DNA from: Dactylorhiza incarnata
Taxonomy: Eukaryota; Streptophyta; Magnoliopsida; Asparagales; Orchidaceae
DNA length: 64,000 bases
NCBI GenBank assembly: GCA_033032865.1
Contig: JAWHQI010000024.1
Location: 3,534,001-3,598,000 of the forward strand
Direction of reading: 5' to 3'
The notes under the pieces were generated by a model. That model was given only the letters and a program-made list of their open reading frames with translations, was not told the DNA's origin and did not search any database. Shown piece after piece: positions 31,990-41,929 of the stretch. A program made the position numbers and the translations under genes. The stretch's first letter is position 1; each line of letters starts with the position of its first letter.

Positions 31990-34065
31990 TTTCGACTTTA
32001 TGCCTCACCGAGTGAATTCTCCTGTCCTGCCGGCATCAACTAGCTCGGTCAGCGGAACCATCCCAGAGCAGAAATTACTTACCCCCTCCAAGAGGTCAAC
32101 CTGCCCTGCCAGCTAGTGAGAGTCCGGTCAGCGGTCTCTTCTCGGGGCCTTAACCGAAATTCCATCTGCCTCTTCGAGTGAGTTCTCCTGTCCTGCCAGC
32201 TTCAACTAGCCTGGTCAGCGGTCTCTTCTCGGGGCCTTAAACCAAATTTCCATCCGCCTCTCCGAGTGAGTTCTCCTGCCCTGCCAGCTTCAACTAGCCT
32301 GGTCAGCGGTCTCTTCTCGGGGCCTTAACCAAATTTCCATCCGCCTCTCCGAGTGAGTTCTCCTGCCCTGCCAGCTTCAACTAGCCTGGTCAGCGGTCTC
32401 TTCTCGGGGCCTTAACCCACATGAATCACCTCGCCTCGCCGAGTGAGTTCTCCTGCCCTGCCGGCATGAACAAGCCCGGTCAGCGGTCTCTTCTCGGGGC
32501 CTTAACCAACTTGAATCACCTCGCCTCGCCGAGTGAGTTCTCCTGCCCTGCCGGCATGAACAAGCCCGGTCAGCGGTCTCTTCTCGGGGCCTTAATCAAT
32601 ATGAACATCTGCCTCACCGAGTGAGTTCTCCTGCCCTGCCGGCATGAACAAGCCCGGTCAACGGTCTCTTCTCGGGGCCTTAACCAACATGAATCAACTC
32701 GCCTCGCCGAGTGAGTTCTCCTGCCCTGCCGGCATGAACAAGCCTGGTCAGCGGTCTCTTCTCGGGGCCTTAATCAATATGAACGTCTGCCTCACCGAGT
32801 GAGTTCTCCTGTCATGCCGGCATGAACAAGCCCGGTCAGCGGTCTCTTCTCGGGGCCTTAACCAACATGAATCACCTCGCCTCGCCGAGTGAGTTCTCCT
32901 GCCCTGCCGGCATGAACAAGCCCGGTCAGCGGTCTCTTCTCGGGGCCTTAACCAACTTGAATCACCTCGCCTCGCCGAGTGAGTTCTCCTGCCCTGCCGG
33001 CATGAACAAGCCCGGTCAGCGGTCTCTTCTCGGGGCCTTAATCAATATGAACATCTGCCTCACCGAGTGAGTTCTCCTGCCCTGCCGGCATGAACAAGCC
33101 CGGTCAGCGGTCTCTTCTCGGGGCCTTAACCAACATGAATCACCTCGCCTCGCCGAGTGAGTTCTCCTGCCCTGCCGGCATGTACAAGCCCGGTCACCGG
33201 TCTCTTCTCGGGGCCTTAATCAATATGAACATCTGCCTCACCGAGTGAGTTCTCCTGCCCTGCCGGCATGAACAAGCCCGGTCAGCGGTCTCTTCTCGGG
33301 GCCTTAACCAACATGAATCACCTCGCCTCGCCGAGTGAGTTCTCCTGCCCTGCCGGCATGAACAAGCCCGGTCAGCGGTCTCTTCTCGGGGCCTTAACCA
33401 ACTTGAATCACCTCGCCTCGCCGAGTGAGTTCTCCTGCCCTGCCGGCATGAACAAGCCCGGTCAGCGGTCTCTTCTCGGGGCCTTAACCAACTTGAATCA
33501 CCTCGCCTCGCCGAGTGAGTTCTCCTGCCCTGCCGGCATGAACAAGCCCGGTCAGCGGTCTCTTCTCGGGGCCTTAACCAACTTGAATCACCTCGCCTCG
33601 CCGAGTGAGTTCTCCTGCCCTGCCGGCATGAACAAGCCCGGTCAGCGGTCTCTTCTCGGGGCCTTAACCAACTTGAATCACCTCGCCTCGCCGAGTGAGT
33701 TCTCCTGCCCTGCCGGCATGAACAAGCCCGGTCAGCGGTCTCTTCTCGGGGCCTTAGTCAATATGAACATCTCGCCTCACCGAGTGAGTTCTCCTGCCCT
33801 GCCGGCATGAACAAGCCCGGTCAGCGGTCTCTTCTCGGGGCCTTAACCAACTTGAATCACCTCGCCTCGCCGAGTGAGTTCTCCTGCCCTGCCGGCATGA
33901 ACAAGCCCGGTCAGCGGTCTCTTCTCGGGGCCTTAACCAACTTGAATCACCTCGCCTCGCCGAGTGAGTTCTCCTGCCCTGCCGGCATGAACAAGCCCGG
34001 TCAGCGGTCTCTTCTCGGGGCCTTAGTCAATATGAACATCTCGCCTCACCGAGTGAGTTCTCCTG
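31990..34065. repeat. 90-bp tandem array in element E (about 23 units)
   Basis: The unit contains CCGAGTGAGTTCTCCTGCCC, then GGCATGAACAAGCCCGGTCA and GCGGTCTCTTCTCGGGGCC. Spacing is exactly 90 bp over long stretches (for example 33421 to 33511). Two subtypes alternate: one with ACCAACTTGAATCACCTCGC, the other with ATCAATATGAACATCTG. The units next to the 45-bp array (31990-32400) are the most diverged and those near gag the most uniform. The unit lacks stops in one frame, giving 30-residue repeat translations that I regard as incidental. Confidence 0.93.
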
Positions 34066-35046
34066 CCCTCCAGGAGGTCCTTGCGAACCTTGCCTTCTCG
34101 GCTCCTCCTTCTTCTTCAGCTCTGACTGCCGGGCCTCTCCTGACTTCTCTTCGCCTTCCGTCCACTTGGCCATCTTGGCCGCGAACTCCGGGTTTGTTGC
34201 CTCCACTTCGATCTCCCGTCCTGCCCGCTCCATCAACTCCTCGTAAGACAGAGGAGGGTCCCGGGACAAGCCCATGCGAAACAACCCCTGCCGCAACGCG
34301 AGGGTAAGCGCAAGTTGCAAAGTGTGTCCAGGGACCTCATTGACGAGAAGGACCTCTTCTTGGAACCGATCCACGTAGCTTCCTAGCGACTCTTCCGACC
34401 TCTGCTTGATCAGGAAGAGGGCCTCCGCCCCCTTCCTCCTCTTTTTGGACGTAGAGAACCTTAACAGGAAACTCCGTTTCAAGTCCTCGAAACTATAGAT
34501 GGATCCGGGAGGAAGTTGATGGAACCAATCTCTAGCTTTCTCCTGAAAGGAGATGGCGAGCAACCTACACTTGAAGGCGTCGGTCACCTGCCTGATGGAC
34601 ATGGCATCCTCAAACCACTGGAGGTGCTCCTGAGGGTCATCTTTGCCTGCGTAGTGGGACATGACCGGCTCCCTAAACCCTTCCGGAACCGGGGCGGTCA
34701 GGATCAACTCGCAGAAAGGGCTTCCCCTTCCCACCTGGCGGATGGGCATCACTCGCCGTGCCTCCTCCCCTAGGTGCAGAGCACTCGCCGGGCTAGGAAA
34801 CAGCACCCTCGCCTGAAGAGTTCTATCCTCCTCCACCCGCGCTTCCTTATCAAGTCGCCCTGCTGGTGCCGTCTCACCTAGAGTAGGTGAGGTGAGGATA
34901 GGTACCGGCGGAGTCGAGCACTCGCCTGTGGGGGTGAGTGCAGAGCGCAAGGTCTCCATGATCGTCTTCTTGAACTCATCGAAGTCGCTTTTCCTTACGT
35001 AGTCGTCGGGAGGGGGTGGGTTCTCTAGCTCTTCACTTCCAGCCAT
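34027..35046 (-). CDS. Gag of element E (339 aa, C terminus runs into the 90-bp array)
   Basis: The frame is open upstream to a TTG at 35070; I chose the ATG at 35046 (MAGSEELENPPPPDDY). The N terminus has a short acidic, helical region (YVRKSDFDEFKKTIMETL). The gag core (about 95-250) has HYAGKDDPQEHLQWFEDAM, AISFQEKARDWFHQLPPGSI, SFEDLKRSFLLRF and YVDRFQEEVLLV, the pattern of Ty3/gypsy Tat-lineage gag (Retrotrans_gag). After a charged tail (KKKEEPRRQGSQGPPGG) the frame enters the first unit of the 90-bp array and stops. No zinc knuckle or protease follows. The protein should package RNA if expressed. Confidence 0.85.
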   Translation of the reverse strand: MAGSEELENPPPPDDYVRKSDFDEFKKTIMETLRSALTPTGECSTPPVPILTSPTLGETAPAGRLDKEARVEEDRTLQARVLFPSPASALHLGEEARRVMPIRQVGRGSPFCELILTAPVPEGFREPVMSHYAGKDDPQEHLQWFEDAMSIRQVTDAFKCRLLAISFQEKARDWFHQLPPGSIYSFEDLKRSFLLRFSTSKKRRKGAEALFLIKQRSEESLGSYVDRFQEEVLLVNEVPGHTLQLALTLALRQGLFRMGLSRDPPLSYEELMERAGREIEVEATNPEFAAKMAKWTEGEEKSGEARQSELKKKEEPRRQGSQGPPGGQENSLGEARCSY

Positions 35047-35102
35047 TCGACCTACTTGGGATTTTTCCAAACAAGTTGCGTTCCACGCTCACCGCACCAG
35101 AA

Positions 35103-35994
35103 TGTTGAAACCAGTTTCCCGGCTTCAGCGTTCGAAAATAGGGGTAGGCAACTTGCCCTTACTTATCTCAGGTAAAGTCGAACGGCTAGTCACTTAGAGC
35201 CTAAGAACCTCTCTATTGGTGGATTCAGGTGAAAACAGACCCCGCGAGCTGCAGCGAGGAGGTCCCGCCACTAACCCGAAAGACCCGAAGATCTTCCCCT
35301 CCCAAGCCAATGCTGAGCCTGGGCACCTCGGAGAGCACTCGCAACACCTGACCGTTGGCCTGAAAGACTTGGCGAACGGAAGGCAGGGTCACTAGCTAAC
35401 CGAACACACTAAGGGGGGTGGGGGTAAGGAGATGCCAACCCTCCCCAAGGTGCCCATGGAGGTCTATTTATAGAATTCCTGGAAATGGTCTGCGGATAGC
35501 GCAATCCTGCTGTTTGAAAATACTATCCGCACCCCTGCGAAAACATCTGGGTAGGTGAAGAGAGAGGTGAGAAGGGTCTTTACCCAAAAATAGGGGGGCG
35601 AGTGGGCACTACTCCCACTCATGCGCAGGGGAAAGAGGAGAGGGGAGCAGGTGCTCACCCCACTCGCCCGCAAGGGGGCGAGTGGGCACTCGCCCTTATG
35701 GAGTGCTCCCCCACTCGCCCCCAAGGGGCGAGTGGGCACTCCCCCACTCGCCCCCATGGGGCGAGTGGGCGTTCCCCCACTCGTCCCTAAGGGGCGAGTG
35801 GGCGCTTCCCCACTCGCCCCCAACGGGCGGGTGGGTGCTCCCCTTTCGGTCCTGTCGCACCCTTTTCCTCTTGTCCGGATCCGTTTGTGCCTTGGCTGAT
35901 TTCGGGCGCTCCCGAGCGGGCACTTTCCTTGTTCACCTTGATCTGCCTGAGTCCGGGCTGATCAGACCAACTCGGCAAATATGGGGGTTGTACA
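35103..35994 (-). repeat. 5' LTR of element E (892 bp)
   Basis: Partner of 26712-27635, with the same termini and fewer palindrome units (about 35655-35830). It should contain the promoter for minus-strand transcription. The minus strand just inside it reads TTCTGGTGCGGTGAGCG, where the PBS is expected; I do not recognise the primer tRNA. Confidence 0.93.
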
Positions 35995-35999
35995 GTCTC

Positions 36000-36713
36000 A
36001 ACGAGGGATCTTCATCTCTCAGAGGAAGTATACCCTTGACCTTCTAGATGAGACTGAGATACTAGGGTGTGCTCCCGTGGATACTCCAATTGAAGCTAAT
36101 CACAAGATTGATGCGGATATGAGTGGGGAGAAAGTTAATGCTTCTAAATACCAACGTTTGGTTAGCAGGCTCATATATTTATCTCATACTCGCCCTGACA
36201 TTACATACGTTGTATGGGTCCTAAGCAGATTTATGCACTCTCCCTCAGTTCACCATCAGCAGGCTGCAGTCAGAGTATTGTGATACCTCAAGAAGACACC
36301 AGGACGAGGAATTCTGTTCAAAGTTAACCAAGCATTGGAAATTGAGGTGTTTACTGATGCTGATTGGGTCGGTAGTCAAGATGATAGAAAGTCTACTACT
36401 GGATATTGCTCGTTTGTGGGAGGGAACCTGGTCTCATGGAAGAGCAAGAAGCAGAATGTTGTCGCTCGCTCAAGTGCTGAAGCAAAATATAGGGTTATAG
36501 CACAAGGAGTGTGTGAGGGATTGTGGTTGAAGACTATTCTTCAAGATATGGGCCTCCAGGTGAACAAACCAGTTATTTTCTACTGCGACAACAAGGCAGC
36601 CATCAGTATCGCGCACAATCCTGTACAGCATGACAGAACAAAACATGTTGAAGTTGACAGAATTCCATTAAAGATCATCTTGACAAGGGGAACATCTACA
36701 CTCATTTTGTGAG
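36000..36713 (+). pseudogene. Element G end of RT and RNase H
   Basis: Immediately after element E's right TSD the copia pol resumes with RGIFISQRKYTLDLLDETEI, then LIYLSHTRPDITYVV, TDADWVGSQDDRKSTTGYC (RNase H first aspartate region), VARSSAEAKYR and YCDNKAAISIAHNPVQHDR. A TGA near 36281 sits where a tryptophan codon fits (RVL.YLKKTPG), so the frame is broken. The fragment ends at about 36713. Confidence 0.86.
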
Positions 36714-36795
36714 CTCATATGATCAACTAGTCGATGTTTTCATCAAGGGGTTAAGCAATATTGACAAGGTGGGAATGATCAATATATATTCCCAA

Positions 36796-36807
36796 CTTGA
36801 GGGGGAG
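36796..36807 (+). other. Polypurine tract of element G
   Basis: The purine run TTGAGGGGGAG directly precedes the 3' LTR and would prime plus-strand synthesis. Confidence 0.75.
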
Positions 36808-36939
36808 AGTTGAATATACCTTTATTTTATTTTCGAGCATGTGTGTATGCAGGTGATGTGTCACGTGTTATTGGTCTTTATATATATGTATGTCTAGCCC
36901 AGATTAGGGCAACTTAGAATACAAGATTTTTATTTCACT
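36808..36939 (+). repeat. 3' LTR of element G (132 bp)
   Basis: It follows a polypurine tract and is followed by ACAACAACACTC, the continuation of LINE-2's tail. It has the same length as the 5' LTR. Confidence 0.85.
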
Positions 36940-36957
36940 ACAACAACACTCAAGCCT

Positions 36958-38818
36958 TTATCCCACCATAGTGGGGTCGGCTATATGGATCCTTTGTCGC
37001 CATTGCGCCCTATCTTTAATCATAGCCTCATTAATACCTAAGTACATCATATCTTTCCTTATAGCTTCATTCCAAGTCTTTTTTGGTCTACCCCTCCCCC
37101 GTTTAACATGTCTAGTGACTAAACTCTCACAACGCCTAACAGGTGCCTCTAATGGTTTCTTATGTACATGTCTGGACCATCTTAAACGAGCTTCTCGCAT
37201 CTTCTCTACAATTGGCGCCACTCCTGTCTTATCCCTGATACATTCATTCCTAATTTTATCCAGTCTCGTGTGACCACACATCCACCTAAGCATTCTCATC
37301 TCTGCAACTCCCATTTTTTGCTCATGTACAGCATTCACTGCCCAACACTCAGAACCGTAGAGCATTGTTGTCCTAATTGCAGTACGATAAAACTTGCCTT
37401 TAAGTTTTAATGGTACTTTACGATCATATAAGATCCAGACGTGCCTTTCCACTTCAACCAACCTGCTTGGATTCTATGTATCACATCTTTATCTACACCT
37501 CCATCTTTTTGAATTATCGATCCCAGATATTTAAAGCGCTCACTGCGGGAAATATCTTGGTCACCCAATTTAATGACGGAGCCATCCGACCTTCTTGCAC
37601 TACTAAATTTATGCTCTATATACTTCGTCTTTGTCTTGCTCAACCTAAAACCCTTCTTTTCTAAAGTGTCTCACGAAGATTCAAGTTTCGTGTTTACACC
37701 CTCGCGTGTCTCATCGACCAAAACAATATCATCTGCAAATAATAAACACCAAGGTAGTGCTTGTTGGATATGTCCGGTGAGCTCATCTAAGATAAGGGTA
37801 AAGAGATAAGGGCTTAAAGCTGACCCTTGATGTAAGCCAACGGCGATAGGGAATTCCTGTGTTAATCCTCCAGATGTCCTCACCCTGGTCACTGAATTTG
37901 TATACATATCTTTGATTACGTCAATGTATGATACATTTACACCTTTCTTTTCTAAGACTCTCCACAAGACCTCTCTTGGAACCCTATCATAAGCCTTCTC
38001 TAGATCAATAAACAACATATGCAAATCTTTTTGTCTTTCCCGATAAATGTCAATGAGTCTCCTCAAGAGATGTATAGCTTTCATGGTTGACCTCTTTGGC
38101 ATGAATCCAAATTGATTCTCTGAGATACTAGTCTCTCGTCTAACTCTTCTCTCTATTACGCGTTCTCATAGTTTCATAGTATGACTCATTAATTTAATTT
38201 CCATGTAATTGACACAATTTTGTATATCTCATTTATTCTTATATAAAAGTACCAAAATACTTTCTCTCCATTGGTCTGGCATCATCTTTGTCTTCAGTAT
38301 CTTATTGAAGAAAATTGTAAGCCATAAAATTTCTTCCCTCCCTAAGTATTTCCATACTTCAATGGGTATATCGTCAGACCCAACCGCCTTTCCATTTTTC
38401 ATCTTCTTCAGAGCGTCATCTATCTCTGATGCTTGAATTTTACGATAAAAAGTTATGTTTCTATACTCCTTCGATTTACTTAACTATTCCAAGTTCAGTT
38501 CATTGTCTTTTCTTTCACTGTATAGTTGATAAAAGTATCTTTTTCATCGCTCTTTAATAGTCACATCATCTGTCAAAACCGTATCTGATTCATATTTTAT
38601 GCATTTAACTTGGCTTAAATCTCTTGTCTTCCTCTCTCTAGCTCGAGCCATTTTATATATATCACGCTCTCCATCTTTGGTATCTAGTCGTTTGTAAAAT
38701 TCTTCATAAGCTTCACTTCTTGTTTTACTTACTGCATTTTTAGCTTCTTTTTTGACGACTTTATACTTTGTCAAGTTTTCATCATTCCTACAAGCATATA
38801 ATGTTTTGTAGCTGACCC
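36958..38818 (-). pseudogene. LINE-2 reverse transcriptase and C-terminal domain (broken)
   Basis: In order on the minus strand: the linker SYKTLYACRNDENLTKYKV, an RT block with FIDLEKAYDRVPREVLWRVL and GLHQGSALSPYLFTLILDEL (about 37790-38030), FADDIVLVDETREG (about 37720), FKYLGSIIQKDGG (about 37510), LYGSECWAVN (about 37340), EMRMLRWMCGHTRLDKIRNE and [10 protein letters not shown]. The frame is open in three overlapping stretches (38102-37671, 37643-37407, 37461-36958) with shifts between them, so it is inactive. It differs from LINE-1 at scattered positions but is plainly the same family. Confidence 0.88.
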
Positions 38819-38833
38819 TCTCTTCCTCTGGTA

Positions 38834-38868
38834 ATTGGTTAAAAATTTCATCCATCTATTATCATAAT
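38834..38868. other. 35 bp of host DNA between LINE-2's TSD and element F
   Basis: A short AT-rich stretch ending in ATAAT, the target site of element F. It joins conceptually to 46821 onward, where the host sequence continues. Confidence 0.75.
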
Positions 38869-39772
38869 TGATGAGGTCTCTCTCAATTTATAAAAATTCA
38901 TAACTGCGTAACCACCCATTATGGGTGGGCGCACATAGCCGAAATTATACCGGCCTGCGTGTAGTAAAATATTATTAAAATGTGCGACGCAAACTATAAT
39001 AAATTGGTCTGCCAATAGCACATAAGGTGGTTATGGCTTGCAAATAACCGCATAACTTCCATAACTATCATAACCACCCTGGAAACCTATAAATAGGACC
39101 TCGGGGTCCTCCACCAGGGGATCCTTTTCTGCTCCGGCTTCTCCTCCTACATGGAAGAGAGTTCCATCGGGAATCTTCATCGCCTTCGAAGATGCCCTTG
39201 AAGACCTTCAAGCACTTCGAAGATCGCTCGAAGATCTCCATCCGCCTTCAAGCTTTCTCCCACGAGCCTTCAGTGCACAGCACGCTGAGAGTCAGTGCCT
39301 CCAAGTCAGCAGCAAGCTTCGCGCCCCAGACTCCACCGCGAACTGCAGGATACACTCTGTAGACATCAAGACGCGCAGAACGCGCCACTCAAGATTCTAA
39401 GCGCAAGCAGAAGACCGTCCGGGCCCCAGAGCGTGGTGCTACCCACCGCGGCCAAGAAAAATACGTAGCTTCGAGAGCGGTGGTCTGTCACTCTCTGAAC
39501 GCATCAGTCTCGCTCTCCTCTGCAAGTTGTAACGAAATGCGGCCTGTCGACCCGCATTCTCTCAAAAGCTCTGTACAACACCAGCCAGATAGTGGAACTT
39601 TGGTCGGCACCGATCCACCACGTGATTTGTCACCCCTTTCCGGGGTTTTCCACTGTAAAAAAGGTCTCTTGCCAGCCATCTCATTTCTCTGTGATTGATT
39701 ACGCGCTCAAGCGCTCCCGACTAAGACGGTCCAATCTAGACCGGTTGCAGGAGTCTCGAGTGAGCCGCAACA
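38869..39772 (+). repeat. 5' LTR of element F (904 bp)
   Basis: It begins TGATGAGGTCTC and ends GCCGCAACA. CCTATAAATAGGACC at about 39087-39102 is a good TATA box, followed by a leader with several short GAAGA/CTTCG-rich repeats (39170-39250). It matches 45403-46815 apart from the extra segment there. Confidence 0.9.
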
Positions 39773-39854
39773 GTCTGTGGGAACAGGGTTCCCCGAAGCT
39801 CTGAAGATCCGAAAGACATTATCCTATGCACAGCGATACCCACGACTAGAGACC

Positions 39855-41873
39855 ATGGCAAAAAGAAGCACTCGCACAACCCAAGGTTCAGTCCGCGAAG
39901 GACGTGTCGATCCCGGTCCTTCCCACGCCCTCATCAGCGCACCTCAGCAAGAGGAGACAATGATCGTGCCCATGAATGCGTTGGCAGGGCGCGTCGTCCA
40001 AATAGAAGAGCAGCAGGTGAAATGCTGAACCTATTGAGAAACATAGGAGCAGCTCAGGCTCCCGCAGCACCCCCCGCACCTGCCAATCTGCCTCCTCCAC
40101 CTCCTGATCAAGCCCAGAGAACGACCAGGAAGAGGGCTCCAAGTTCTCAGCAGCGGCTAGCACCGCGCAGCCCGCAGCATCAACGCCAGAGGGCGGGCGG
40201 CCACGAGAACATCCCAGGAAGGTTAACCCGAGAAGAGATAAGGGAGATGATAGCAGAAGAGTACGGCCAGGTGGGCCGCCTAGCAACGCATGTGTATCGT
40301 CTCGTCCGTAATGGTTCCCCACTGGCGCCTGAGGTCTTGGCGCATCCGATCGCAGGGGCATTCAAGCTTCCGAGTATGGAGTCCTACGACGGGACGGAGG
40401 ACCCCCTAGAGCACATGATTCACTTCTCCACCATCCTCTGAATCTACAACGCTCCCGATCAATTACTCTGTCAAGTGTTTTCGGCCACACTGAAGGGCCA
40501 AGCGAGAACTTAGTTCCACTCCCTTCGGGGAGGAACCATCAGAAACTTCACCGAACTGACACAGCAGCTCCTGGACCAGTTCATCGCCATCCGCCGAATA
40601 GTTAAGGACCCCTCCCATCTCTCAGGAATACGGCAAAGAGAAGGGGAAACCCTTAAAGAGTTCTTTCGTCGGTTCACTACCGAGGCCCGCCAAATCACCG
40701 TGGTGGACCCCGAGCTCCTTCGGGGAGTCTTTCTGGGAGGACTCCTGCCAAGCGGATTCTACTCCACCCTAATGAGGGAGACAGTCCCTAGTTACCCCGA
40801 TCTTACGCATAGGGTCGAAGCACAGATCACAGCCGACGAAGCAATCGAGGCCCATCGTCGGCAGTTTGAAGGAGGAATGAAGAGGAAGAGAGAAGAGTCA
40901 GCACCGAGACGACGGGAGGAACGCCAAAACAACGCGTGCCAGCAAGATCGCCACGGGGACCGGCCCACCGACCCTACCAGGAATACACACCACTCAATAC
41001 CTCCCGCGCAAACGTGCTATACGCGATACAAGACGACCTAGCACTGCGAAAGCCGAAAGAGCTCCCGCAAAACAAAGGAGATCGATCGAAGTATTGTGAG
41101 TTCCACAGAGGCACGGGGCCCACCACCGAGGAATGTGTGAGGCTCAAGGATGAGATCGAGCGCCTCATCCGACAAGATGTACTTGGGAGGTTCCTACAAG
41201 ACCAGGCTCGAAACCAGCCAGCCCAGGCAAGAAGAGAGCAGCCACCTGCGCACCAAGACGCGCAGAGGGGCAGGCAAGTAGTGTGGATAGTAGAGACCAT
41301 CTCTGGTTCCCCCTTGCCACTGTCAATTCTATCGCATAACGCGAGGGGGAACTAAGGGATCAGAATGCGCAGCCCGCAGAAACAATCAGCTTCGGGGACG
41401 AAGATTTGAAGGGACGACTCGTACAACACCAGGATCCATTGGTCATCAGCGTGGAGATCGGCGACCCCAGCTTCCACGTCAAGCGGATATTGGTAGACAA
41501 TGGCAGCTCAGTAAATGTCGTGTTCATGCCCGCTCTCCGCGGCATGAAAATCCCGAAAGAAAAACTCCAGCGAGCCTCCGGACAAGTCTACGGTTTCAAC
41601 GGAGGACCTGTCCCAATTGAAGGAACCATCACTCTCCCAGTAACCCTGGGGGAGTTCCCGAAGCGGGCTACTCACAACGTACAGTTCGTGGCAGTCGAAT
41701 CAGAATCGTCTTACAACGCGATCTTTGGCTGGCCGCTCCAGGCATGCTTCGGAGCTATCTCTTCCATCCCTCACCTCGCGATGAAGTTTGTCACTCCAAC
41801 TGGGGTTGGTGTTGTCCGCGGGAACCAGGAAGCAGCGCGTACATGCTATATACGGCAGATGCAACCCGGATGA
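39855..41873 (+). pseudogene. Gag and protease of element F (broken frame)
   Basis: The ATG at 39855 starts MAKRSTRTTQG, followed by a frameshift near 40020. Gag core motifs are SYDGTEDPLEHMIHF, LKGQART (followed by a TAG near 40513), ETLKEFFRRFTTEARQ and VFLGGLLPSGFYSTLM. A second frameshift lies near 40960, then YCEFHRGTGPTTEECVRLKDE, the His/Cys region typical of Tat and related gags. The retropepsin-like domain (41406-41873) has RILVDNGSSVNVVF as active-site motif. The stop at 41871 ends the protein shortly after the protease and no RT motif follows anywhere in the element. Confidence 0.82.
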
Positions 41874-41929
41874 GAAGCAGTCTCGTACGCCAACACAACC
41901 GAAACCTGAAATGCACCTCGAAGAAAAGC

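Larger units (their letters stand above)
26712..35994 (-). mobile_element. Element E: gag-only Tat-like LTR retrotransposon filled with tandem arrays (9283 bp)
   Basis: LTRs at 26712-27635 (924 bp) and 35103-35994 (892 bp), TGTTGAAACC...GGTTGTACA, flank a TSD GTCTC (26707-26711 and 35995-35999) inside element G's RT. The minus-strand order is 5' LTR, gag (35046-34027), an array of 90-bp units, an array of 45-bp units, about 670 bp of noncoding DNA, then the 3' LTR. No protease, RT, RNase H or integrase was found, so it must be non-autonomous and rely on proteins of a relative. Gag resembles that of the Tat lineage; gag-only elements are known in plants as TR-GAGs. Confidence 0.9.
22568..36939 (+). 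mobile_element. Element G: Ty1/copia retrotransposon in LINE-2's tail, split by element E
   Basis: Two 132-bp LTRs (22568-22699 and 36808-36939) flank gag, protease, integrase, RT and RNase H in the copia order. The PBS TGGTATCAGAGC directly follows the 5' LTR, and a polypurine tract precedes the 3' LTR. Both sides abut the CAA repeat of LINE-2, giving a 5-bp TSD, ACAAC, if the LTR ends are AGT...ACT; a TG...CA reading (22571-22697) leaves no TSD. Without element E it is about 5.1 kb, normal for copia. Pol is broken by several frameshifts. Confidence 0.9.
22555..38818 (-). mobile_element. LINE-2: 5'-truncated RTE-type LINE, split by copia element G
   Basis: The TSD TCTCTTCCTCTGGTA is perfect at 22540-22554 and 38819-38833. 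On the minus strand the LINE begins at 38818, exactly where its match to LINE-1's linker (GGGTCAGCTACAAAAC; LINE-1 about 12259) starts. It ends in a (TTG)n tail, which reads CAACAACAAC at 22555-22567 and continues at 36940. Without the nested copia element it is about 1.9 kb, so the 5' half with the endonuclease was never inserted, as is usual for abortive target-primed reverse transcription. Confidence 0.9.

Noticed and set aside
28310..34065. CRISPR array
   Set aside because: Units are continuous tandem repeats without unique spacers, in a plant retrotransposon.
33268..34307. Plus-strand frames with MNKPGQRSLLGAL repeats
   Set aside because: Translation of the 90-bp array antisense to gag. 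They end in sequence that is plainly gag on the other strand.
38819..38855. Extra coding sequence MDEIFNQLPEEER at the start of LINE-2's frame
   Set aside because: It is translated from the TSD and host DNA upstream of the truncation point, not from the LINE.
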